Positions 1 through 5,874 of a stretch of 16,317 bases of DNA are shown here, piece by piece. Every line of letters starts with the position of its first letter. Position 1 is the stretch's first letter. The notes under the pieces are model-generated. The model saw only the letters and a list, made by a program, of their open reading frames with translations, was not told the DNA's origin and ran no database searches. Made by a program: the position numbers and the translations under genes. The stretch comes from Lachnospiraceae bacterium (GTDB lineage Bacteria; Bacillota; Clostridia; Lachnospirales; Lachnospiraceae), in contig JAEEKC010000269.1 in NCBI GenBank assembly GCA_016282215.1, positions 1 to 16,317 on the forward strand, read 5' to 3'.

Positions 1-41
1 GATGAGGGGCTAAATAAGAACAAAACAGTAAGGAGTATCCC

Positions 42-380
42 ATGATCGACGAAAAAACCATATCCCTGAACTATATCAAGAAACTGGACTATCCCGGCTC
101 GGATGCAGGTATCCGCTACATGATGCAGGCGGTACTGCGGATCACACCAGAGGAGGAACAGAGGCTGAAAGATAAGGCAGAGGCAGAAGGAAAAGAGTAT
201 AAGCCGCCAAAGCCAAATACCATCTGTGTTTCTGTCTGGCCGGAGCCTTTGAGCTTTGGCAAGACAAAACCGGAGCTGATCACATCGAAGGATTTTCCGC
301 TGACGGAGGAAGGGAAAAAAGAGGCGGTCGACTGGATCAATGCCGAGAAAGCGGCTGATCCGGAGAAATATAAAGCGTAA
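42..380 (+). CDS. Hypothetical protein, 112 aa, family not recognised
   Basis: I do not recognise this protein. It is a small, soluble, charged polypeptide with no signal peptide and no membrane segment. A middle segment rich in Lys, Glu and Pro (about residues 40-58) is followed by a short hydrophobic strand (ICVSVWPEPL), and the C-terminus is charged and probably helical. The start is well supported: AAGGAG at 30-35 lies six bases before ATG 42. The gene ends about 40 bases before a strong intrinsic terminator, so it is the last or only gene of its transcript. The first ten bases of the window, just upstream of its ribosome binding site, match the end of the repeat seen near 10295. The reading frame and ribosome binding site make it very likely real; its function is unknown. 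Confidence 0.8.
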   Translation: MIDEKTISLNYIKKLDYPGSDAGIRYMMQAVLRITPEEEQRLKDKAEAEGKEYKPPKPNTICVSVWPEPLSFGKTKPELITSKDFPLTEEGKKEAVDWINAEKAADPEKYKA

Positions 381-422
381 GAGGAAATCCTTACGGATGG
401 TGTTTATCGCAGTAAAAGAACG

Positions 423-462
423 CGGACTGTGCATTTTTTACAACTTTGCACAGTCCGTTTTT
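423..462 (+). terminator. Rho-independent terminator after the first gene
   Basis: An 11-bp perfect stem (CGGACTGTGCA at 423-433 pairing with TGCACAGTCCG at 447-457) with a 13-base loop is followed by a run of T at 458-462. It closes the transcript of the small gene ending at 380 and separates it from the glycogen operon. Confidence 0.9.
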
Positions 463-577
463 ATTGTGCCTGGTTGCGCTGTTGTGATGTTGCACAAAAA
501 CACCCGGTGTATTTGGGCAACATTATCCAAATTGACTACAAAACCGTGTATTTTTCGCTTTTTTATGGTGAAAATCA

Positions 578-606
578 TTCACTTTGCGAAAATTGTATGG
601 TATAAT
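578..606 (+). promoter_or_regulatory. Sigma-A promoter of glgC-glgD with extended -10
   Basis: TATAAT at 601-606 is a perfect -10 box preceded by TGG (598-600), giving an extended -10. TTCACT at 578-583 is a 4/6 match to the -35 box at exactly 17 bp spacing. The start of transcription would fall near 613, leaving a leader of about 45 bases before the proposed TTG start. Inverted repeats overlap the -35 region and may be an operator (see findings). Confidence 0.75.
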
Positions 607-644
607 TGACCGTAATCGGGGTTTTCCCGGTGAGTACAAAGGGT

Positions 645-650
645 AAGGGG
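645..650 (+). promoter_or_regulatory. Ribosome binding site that decides the glgC start
   Basis: AAGGGG at 645-650 lies eight bases before TTG 659. It overlaps the alternative GTG at 650, which therefore could not use it. This favours TTG 659 as the start of glgC. Confidence 0.65.
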
Positions 651-658
651 TGACGCAT

Positions 659-1936
659 TTGAAGATTAAAAAAGAGATGATCGCCATGCTGCTGGCGGGT
701 GGTCAGGGATCAAGACTGGGTGTTTTGACCGCAAAGGTGGCCAAGCCTGCGGTATCATTTGGCGGGAAATACCGCATCATCGACTTTCCGCTTTCCAACT
801 GCATCAATTCCGGCGTAGATACGGTAGGTGTGCTGACGCAGTATCAGCCGCTCCGACTGAATACGCATATCGGTATCGGTATTCCCTGGGATCTTGACCG
901 TAACGTGGGCGGCGTTTCCGTGCTTCCCCCGTATGAAAAGAGTGAAGATACAGAGTGGTACACCGGTACGGCAAACGCAATCTATCAGAACATTGAGTTC
1001 ATGGATACTTACAATCCGGACTATGTGCTGATCCTTTCCGGCGACCATATTTACAAGATGGATTACGAAGTTATGCTGGATTACCATAAGGCAAAAGGCG
1101 CTGAGGTAACCCTGGCAGCTATGCCGGTTCCCATGGAAGAGGCAAAACGTTTCGGTATTCTGGTAACGGATGATGAAAGACGCATCACCGAGTTCCAGGA
1201 AAAGCCCGAGCATCCCAACAGCAATCTGGCCTCCATGGGTATCTATATTTTCAACTGGTCGACCTTGAAAGAGGCGCTGATCGCCAATGCGTCCCAGCCC
1301 GGACTTGACTTCGGTAAGCATGTCATTCCTTATTGCCATGATAAGGGTTCACCGTGCTTTGCTTATGAGTTCAACGGCTACTGGAAGGATGTGGGAACCC
1401 TCAATTCCTACTGGGAAGCAAATATGGAGCTGATTGATATCGTTCCGGAGTTCAATCTGTATGAGGAGTATTGGAAGATCTATACCAAATCCGATACCCT
1501 TCCTCCGCAGTATATTTCCGCTGAGAGCGAGATTGAAAAATGTATCATCGGCGAAGGCGCACAGATCTACGGCAAGGTTTATAATTCCGTGATCGGCTGC
1601 GGCGTGACCATCGGTGCGGATACCATCGTACGGGATTCCATTATCATGAACGAAGCCGAGATCGGCAAAGGCTGTGAAGTTTACAAGGGTATCATCGCAG
1701 AAAACGCGCAGATCGGCGATAACGTGAAGCTGGGTATCGGCGATGAGGCGGAAAACGACAGCGCACCGCATATTTACAATCATGGTCTTGTGACTGTCGG
1801 TGAAAAGAGCGTGATCCCCAGTGGCGTGACGGTCGGCAAGAACGCTGTTGTTTCCGGTATCACGACGAAGGAAGATTATCCTGACGGAGCCCTTGAGAGC
1901 GGCAAGACTTTGATCAAGGAGGTGGCAGAGGTATGA
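659..1936 (+). CDS. glgC: Glucose-1-phosphate adenylyltransferase (ADP-glucose pyrophosphorylase), catalytic subunit
   Basis: It makes ADP-glucose and pyrophosphate from ATP and glucose 1-phosphate, the committed step of bacterial glycogen synthesis in the cytoplasm. Seen in the sequence: the nucleotide-binding signature GGQGSRLG at residues 14-21, then KPAVSFGGKYRIIDFPLSN, GTANAIYQN, SGDHIYKMDY and an EKP motif, followed by a C-terminal left-handed beta-helix region rich in I/V-G hexapeptides (from about residue 300). At 425 residues it has the usual length for clostridial GlgC. The reading frame is open from GTG 650, but TTG 659 is preferred for its ribosome binding site and for the resulting N-terminus MKIKKEMIAMLLAGG. 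The stop overlaps the start of glgD by four bases (ATGA), so the two are probably translationally coupled. Identity is confident; the exact start is less so. Confidence 0.95.
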   Translation: MKIKKEMIAMLLAGGQGSRLGVLTAKVAKPAVSFGGKYRIIDFPLSNCINSGVDTVGVLTQYQPLRLNTHIGIGIPWDLDRNVGGVSVLPPYEKSEDTEWYTGTANAIYQNIEFMDTYNPDYVLILSGDHIYKMDYEVMLDYHKAKGAEVTLAAMPVPMEEAKRFGILVTDDERRITEFQEKPEHPNSNLASMGIYIFNWSTLKEALIANASQPGLDFGKHVIPYCHDKGSPCFAYEFNGYWKDVGTLNSYWEANMELIDIVPEFNLYEEYWKIYTKSDTLPPQYISAESEIEKCIIGEGAQIYGKVYNSVIGCGVTIGADTIVRDSIIMNEAEIGKGCEVYKGIIAENAQIGDNVKLGIGDEAENDSAPHIYNHGLVTVGEKSVIPSGVTVGKNAVVSGITTKEDYPDGALESGKTLIKEVAEV

Positions 1937-3051
1937 GAGCGATCGGTATCATTTTAGCAGGTGGAAATAACCACAGAATGAGGGAACTTTCCCAAAAACG
2001 TGCGATCGCAGCAATGCCCATTGCAGGCAGCTATCGCAGTATCGACTTTGCCCTTTCCAATATGACCAATTCCCGTATTCAGCGGGTGGCTGTGCTTTCA
2101 CAGTATAATGCAAAGAGTCTGAACGAGCATCTGGCATCCTCCAAGTGGTGGGATTTCGGACGTAAGCAGGGCGGGCTTTCCGTATTTACACCGACCGTGA
2201 CCAATGAGAATAATTCCTGGTTCCGCGGCACGGCTGATGCGATCTATCAGAACCTGGATTACCTGCGGGAGTCCCATGAGCCCTATGTAGTGATCGCTTC
2301 CGGCGACTGTATCTACAAGATGGATTACAACAAGGTGCTTGAATATCATATCGCCAAGAAGGCTGATATCACCGTTGTCTGCAAGGATATGCCGGCCCAT
2401 GAAAATGTAGACCGCTACGGTATCCTGAAGATGAATGAAGAGAGCCGGATCGAAGAGTTTGAGGAAAAACCCATCGTGGCAAATTCCAATACGATCTCCT
2501 GCGGTATCTATGTGATCCGCCGCCGCCAACTCATCGAGCTGATCGAGAGAGGAGCAGAGGACGGTCAGTATGATTTTGTTAAGGATATCCTGATCCGTTA
2601 TAAGAACATGAAGCGGATCTTCGGCTACAAGATCACAAGTTATTGGAAGAATATCGCATCCGTGGAAGATTATTTTGCGGCGAATATGGACTTCTTAAAA
2701 CCTGACATCCGCGATTATTTCTTCCGCCAGTATCCGGATATTTATTCTAAGGTGGATGACCTGCCGCCGGCAAAATACAACGTAGGCGCAAACATCCGCA
2801 ACAGCCTGATCTCTTCGGGAAGCATCGTGAACGGCACAGTAGAGAATTCAGTGGTCTTCAAGGGCGCCTTTATCGGCAACAACTGCACGATCAAGAATTC
2901 CATCATTTTGAACGATGTCTATATCGGTGACAATACCTACATCGAGAACTGCATCGTGGAGAGCCATGACACGATCCGCGCCAACTCCTACCACAAGGGC
3001 GAGGGCGAGATCAAGATCGTGATCGAGAAGAATGATAGATTCGTCATCTAA
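1933..3051 (+). CDS. glgD: Glucose-1-phosphate adenylyltransferase subunit GlgD
   Basis: GlgD is the second, GlgC-like subunit of ADP-glucose pyrophosphorylase in many Firmicutes. In characterised systems it forms a hetero-oligomer with GlgC and adjusts its activity, having little or no activity alone. Here the nucleotidyltransferase fold is kept (GTADAIYQN, SGDCIYKMDY, EEKP) but the glycine-rich loop is altered: GlgC has GGQGSRLG where this protein has GGNNHRMR, and the aspartate-loop His is replaced by Cys. This fits a regulatory role. The C-terminus is a left-handed beta-helix repeat region ending near residue 365. The gene is 372 residues long, starts at an ATG overlapping the glgC stop, and is followed by a terminator, so glgC-glgD forms a two-gene operon. 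Confidence 0.94.
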   Translation: MRAIGIILAGGNNHRMRELSQKRAIAAMPIAGSYRSIDFALSNMTNSRIQRVAVLSQYNAKSLNEHLASSKWWDFGRKQGGLSVFTPTVTNENNSWFRGTADAIYQNLDYLRESHEPYVVIASGDCIYKMDYNKVLEYHIAKKADITVVCKDMPAHENVDRYGILKMNEESRIEEFEEKPIVANSNTISCGIYVIRRRQLIELIERGAEDGQYDFVKDILIRYKNMKRIFGYKITSYWKNIASVEDYFAANMDFLKPDIRDYFFRQYPDIYSKVDDLPPAKYNVGANIRNSLISSGSIVNGTVENSVVFKGAFIGNNCTIKNSIILNDVYIGDNTYIENCIVESHDTIRANSYHKGEGEIKIVIEKNDRFVI

Positions 3052-3080
3052 ATTTTTGTTATAACCAGGGGTGGTTACAG

Positions 3081-3112
3081 AAAAACCGTCTTGCGGATGC
3101 AAGGCGGTTTTT
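3081..3112 (+). terminator. Terminator after glgD, probably bidirectional
   Basis: A 14-bp stem with one G:U pair (3081-3094 with 3099-3112) encloses the four-base loop GGAT. The right arm ends in TTTTT. The left arm begins AAAAA, so the minus-strand transcript also ends in a U run. It sits between the convergent glgD and queT genes and can serve both. Confidence 0.88.
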
Positions 3113-3168
3113 CACAAGTGATATATGTGGAAAGAAGCGATTACTCTAAAAAGATATTATTTTAAGAG

Positions 3169-3723
3169 CTATTGTTTTTGGGCGTTGATCAGTTTCGCGG
3201 TCCGGATCTCTTCCTCGGTCGGCTCGATGTCCAGCTGGAAGATCTTATTTCCAACCGGCAGAAGCACGCGGTATAAAACCAGACCTATGACAGTGCAGGA
3301 GATCAGTTCGCCGATGCCTACCGTAGCCATCAGGAAGGGGATGCTGTCGGGAACCCCATATACCTTTTGCAGTACGAAAGGCACGATCAGCACATTTGCG
3401 ACAACCGGGGGGAATGTCATCAGGATCGCCGGCTTCATTTTTCTGAGGGCATAGGTGCCAAGAGCACCGAGCAGGGTGGCTACCGAGCCGAAGACAATAT
3501 CCCAAAGCGCACAGCCGGTCAGTGTGTTGGCCAGAATGCAGCCCACGAAAAGTCCCGGAATGGCTGCCGGTGTAAAGAAGGGCAATATGGTAAGTGCTTC
3601 GGAAAATCTGACCTGGATCACGCCGCTTGCAAGGCCGAGGGCGTTGGCGATAAAGGTCAATATGACATAGATTGCAGCGATCATCGCTGCCTGAGTGATG
3701 AACAGAATGCTTTTGTTTCTCAT
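3169..3723 (-). CDS. queT: QueT family queuosine-precursor transporter (ECF S component)
   Basis: QueT proteins are small integral membrane substrate-binding components predicted to import queuosine precursors (preQ0/preQ1 class) together with the shared ECF energizing module. The 184-residue protein has about five or six hydrophobic segments. It shows the family-typical stretch VRFSEALTILPFFTPAAIPGL after the first transmembrane segment (residues about 38-58) and a soluble charged C-terminal tail. An AAAGGAG ribosome binding site (3733-3739 on the minus strand) lies nine bases before the ATG. The leader folds into a candidate preQ1-I riboswitch, which independently supports the substrate assignment. 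The gene stands alone on its strand, converging on glgD and divergent from the GIY-YIG gene. Family assignment is from recognition of the sequence; transport has not been tested for this protein. Confidence 0.88.
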   Translation of the reverse strand: MRNKSILFITQAAMIAAIYVILTFIANALGLASGVIQVRFSEALTILPFFTPAAIPGLFVGCILANTLTGCALWDIVFGSVATLLGALGTYALRKMKPAILMTFPPVVANVLIVPFVLQKVYGVPDSIPFLMATVGIGELISCTVIGLVLYRVLLPVGNKIFQLDIEPTEEEIRTAKLINAQKQ

Positions 3724-3732
3724 TATGAAGTT

Positions 3733-3775
3733 CTCCTTTAGTTTTGTTTTAAGTCAGGAAGGTCTCGAACTGACT
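3733..3775 (-). ncRNA. Candidate preQ1-I riboswitch in the queT leader
   Basis: On the minus strand, AGTCAG (3770-3775) pairs with CTGACT (3752-3757) around a 12-base loop, TTCGAGACCTTC. An A-rich tail, TTAAAACAAAACTAA, leads directly into the ribosome binding site AAAGGAG (3733-3739). This is the layout of class I preQ1 riboswitches: short P1 stem, 12-base loop starting UUC, A-rich strand. Loop bases CCTT (3759-3762) can pair with AAGG of the ribosome binding site (3735-3738), giving the expected pseudoknot and a simple way to block translation when ligand binds. The downstream gene is queT, a known target class. The loop is not an exact match to the consensus as I remember it. Confidence 0.68.
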
Positions 3776-3795
3776 GTGTGAATAGTGTGTTCCTT

Positions 3796-3824
3796 ACAAT
3801 AGCATACTTTCTGTGGGAAAGCAA
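3796..3824 (-). promoter_or_regulatory. Probable promoter of queT
   Basis: On the minus strand TTGCTT (3819-3824) and TATTGT (3796-3801) are 17 bp apart, and the -10 is preceded by TGC, an extended -10 element. Both boxes are imperfect. The transcript would start some 15 bases before the riboswitch stem. The same bases read on the plus strand contain TACAAT (3795-3800), a possible -10 for the divergent GIY-YIG gene. Confidence 0.5.
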
Positions 3825-3831
3825 GAGAAAA

Positions 3832-4143
3832 ATGGATAAAGAAAAAAAGAAAGATAAAAAAGTGCAAACTTACTATGTATATATACTCCGCTGCGAGGAC
3901 GACTCTCTCTACACCGGCATCACAACAGATGTGAAGCGCCGCTTTGCAGAGCATCTGGCCGGCGGCAAAAAAGGTGCGAAATATACAAGGGTGCATAAGC
4001 CAAAGGAGATCGCAGCGGTCATTGAAACGGACAGTAAAAGCGAAGCCCTTGGCCTTGAATACGGCATCAAACAACTGACGAAAGAGGAAAAGGAGAACCT
4101 GATCAAAAGTGAGTTCGCACCCGCATTTTTTCAAAAAGAGTAA
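3832..4143 (+). CDS. GIY-YIG nuclease domain protein (YhbQ/YazA-like)
   Basis: A small single-domain protein of the GIY-YIG endonuclease superfamily. Some relatives act on damaged or branched DNA, but the role of most stand-alone bacterial members is not settled. Visible motifs: a basic N-terminus (residues 1-11), YYVYILRC with the first motif half (VYI), YTG about ten residues later, the helix Arg in VKRRFAEH, the loop GGKKGAKYTR, and the conserved metal-binding Glu region in SEALGLEYGIKQL. The length of 103 residues is normal for the YhbQ class. The frame is open from ATG 3778, but that extension lies in the queT leader and lacks a ribosome binding site; ATG 3832 has GGGAAAG upstream at 3815-3821. 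It is divergent from queT and about 130 bases before the cyclase gene, which has its own promoter. Confidence 0.88.
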   Translation: MDKEKKKDKKVQTYYVYILRCEDDSLYTGITTDVKRRFAEHLAGGKKGAKYTRVHKPKEIAAVIETDSKSEALGLEYGIKQLTKEEKENLIKSEFAPAFFQKE

Positions 4144-4173
4144 GTGACAATCCGGGTAGAAAAATGATATACT
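4144..4173 (+). promoter_or_regulatory. Promoter of the c-di-GMP / acyltransferase cluster
   Basis: GTGACA (4144-4149, 5/6 match) and TATACT (4168-4173) are 18 bp apart, and TGA precedes the -10 (extended -10). It lies directly after the GIY-YIG stop codon and gives a leader of roughly 98 bases before ATG 4278. No terminator was seen between the GIY-YIG gene and this point, so some read-through is possible. Confidence 0.7.
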
Positions 4174-4182
4174 AGACGTGTA

Positions 4183-4203
4183 TTTATGCATGGTTTATGC
4201 ATG
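4183..4203 (+). repeat. Direct repeat TTTATGCATG x2 at the start of the cyclase transcript
   Basis: Two identical 10-base copies at 4183-4192 and 4194-4203 have an 11-bp period, each containing the palindrome ATGCAT. They begin ten bases after the -10 box, where a repressor or other regulator could bind on one face of the helix. The regulatory role is inference. Confidence 0.5.
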
Positions 4204-4277
4204 AGGATGATATTGATACGAATACGTTTTTTCTGAAATGGAATTTTGACGCTGACATCACATAAGGATGAGTGTGT

Positions 4278-5858
4278 ATGGGCAAGAAGCAATCCGAAGA
4301 ATTGAAAAAAGAAACGCAGGAAGCTGTGATAGAAGAGGTTTCCGAGGCGGAGATAGAAGAGATTTCTACCTGGCAGATCCCGGATAAGAACGCAAAGCAG
4401 GAAAAAGACAAGACCGGGAAAAAACGGAACAGCTCCGACGGCAAGGGAAAACATCCGAGCATGCTGCGCAGCATCCAGGGGATCCTGATCAATATTTCCA
4501 TCGTGCCGCTTTTGATCCTGGGCGTGATCCTGACCGTCAGCATGGCAGGTGTTTTGAACAGCAATATGGAAAAAGAACTGGCCGAAACACTGGATGTGGC
4601 TGCCAATTCTCTTTATAACACCTATTCTTTGCTGGCACCGGGCGATTATAGGATGGATAACGGGCGCCTGTATAAGGGTGAAACACTGCTGACCGGAAAG
4701 TACGAGGTGGTGGATGCACTGAAGACGGCGTATAAACTTGATATTTCGCTTTACTACGGAGATACCAGAGTGCTGACCACCATTATGGATGAAAACGGCA
4801 GGCGGCTGGTAGGGGAAAAAGCGCCGGATCAGGCGATCAATTGGACGCTCAACAGAGATCGGGAATTCTTCGGGGAAAGCGTGCAGATCGGTTCGGAGTA
4901 TTATTATGGTTATTACATTCCGATGCTTTCCCGGGACGGATCGGTTGTGGGCATGGCCTTTGCGGGACGGCCGGTAGCGGAGGTTCACAGGGTTATGCTG
5001 AATGCGATCGCAAAAGCTGTTGTGATCTCGCTGATCGCCATCATTATTACCCTGTTGGTGTGCATGAACGCAAATCGTCACATCACGAAGGCACTGCAGT
5101 CCATCCAGAAATATTTAGGTCTTCTTGCAGACGGCAATTTTGATATGCAGATGCCCATCAATGTTTCGCGCAGGGAAGATGAGATCGGCGATATGGCGCG
5201 CAATGCTGTGGAGGTCTGCGGTGCCCTGGAAAAGAAGATCACGACGGATCCGCTGACCGGACTTTTGAACCGCCGCGCCTGCAATGCACAGATGGAAAAA
5301 ATGCTGGCGAATATCAACAGGGATGAGACGGCAAGAATGACCGTCACCATCGGTGATATCGACTATTTCAAAAGTGTCAACGATACCTACGGTCATGAAT
5401 GCGGCGATATCGTTCTGAAGACGGTATCGGATATCCTGGCTGAGGAAATGAAGGACAAAGGCATCGTTGCCCGCTGGGGCGGGGAGGAATTTCTGGTAGT
5501 CTATTCAGCACATATCGATGATATGCTGGGAGACCTTAATGAGATGCTTTGGCGGATCCGCAGCCATATATTCGATTATGAAGGATTTGAACCGTTCCAG
5601 ATCACAATGACGTTCGGCGTCAACGGAAAGGCCTGGGATAAGACACAGGATGAAGTCATTAAAGAGGCGGATGAGTGCCTGTACTACGGCAAGGAAACCG
5701 GCAGGAACAGGATCGTCTGTACAGACGGACGCGTGCTTTTGCCGGACGGTAAGTTTTCCACGGTTGCTGCTGAGATCAATAAGGCGCAGCAGCAAAAAGC
5801 AGGTGAGAGCGATGAAGATGACACGGAAGTGCCGGAGACAGATACTGATGAAGCATAG
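4278..5858 (+). CDS. Membrane diguanylate cyclase: Cache-like sensor, HAMP, GGDEF
   Basis: Predicted to make cyclic di-GMP from two GTP in response to an extracellular signal. Order of parts (526 aa): a charged cytoplasmic N-terminal segment (1-63), TM1 (about 64-92), an extracellular single-Cache-like domain (95-243, with YYYGYYIPMLSRDGSVVGMAF), TM2 (245-266), HAMP (267-325), GGDEF domain (about 330-490) with the signature RWGGEEF at 399-405, and a Glu/Asp-rich tail. The active-site GGEEF is intact, so activity is likely. The inhibitory I-site RxxD, expected just upstream, reads KDKG, so product inhibition through that site is unlikely. ATG 4278 is chosen over GTG 4272 because AAGGA (4264-4268) lies nine bases before it. 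It is the first gene of the cluster, 16 bases from the GGDEF-EAL gene. Confidence 0.93.
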   Translation: MGKKQSEELKKETQEAVIEEVSEAEIEEISTWQIPDKNAKQEKDKTGKKRNSSDGKGKHPSMLRSIQGILINISIVPLLILGVILTVSMAGVLNSNMEKELAETLDVAANSLYNTYSLLAPGDYRMDNGRLYKGETLLTGKYEVVDALKTAYKLDISLYYGDTRVLTTIMDENGRRLVGEKAPDQAINWTLNRDREFFGESVQIGSEYYYGYYIPMLSRDGSVVGMAFAGRPVAEVHRVMLNAIAKAVVISLIAIIITLLVCMNANRHITKALQSIQKYLGLLADGNFDMQMPINVSRREDEIGDMARNAVEVCGALEKKITTDPLTGLLNRRACNAQMEKMLANINRDETARMTVTIGDIDYFKSVNDTYGHECGDIVLKTVSDILAEEMKDKGIVARWGGEEFLVVYSAHIDDMLGDLNEMLWRIRSHIFDYEGFEPFQITMTFGVNGKAWDKTQDEVIKEADECLYYGKETGRNRIVCTDGRVLLPDGKFSTVAAEINKAQQQKAGESDEDDTEVPETDTDEA

Positions 5859-5874
5859 TGGGGTTTAGGCAAGT

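Noticed and set aside
340..609. Open frame of 89 codons after the first gene
   Set aside because: It starts inside the first gene, runs through a strong terminator and into the glgC promoter, and has no ribosome binding site or recognisable protein sequence.
3145..3168. Second terminator just after the queT stop codon
   Set aside because: The pairing CTCTAAAA/TTTTAAGAG is AT-rich and has a bulge; the hairpin at 3081-3112 is the far better candidate.
4174..4277. Cyclic-di-GMP riboswitch in the leader of the cyclase gene
   Set aside because: The leader has none of the GEMM-type conserved core and no strong stem; only the direct repeat stands out.
4131..5081. 316-codon minus-strand frame over the cyclase gene
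   Set aside because: His/Ile/Arg-rich translation without any domain, antisense to a clear multidomain protein.
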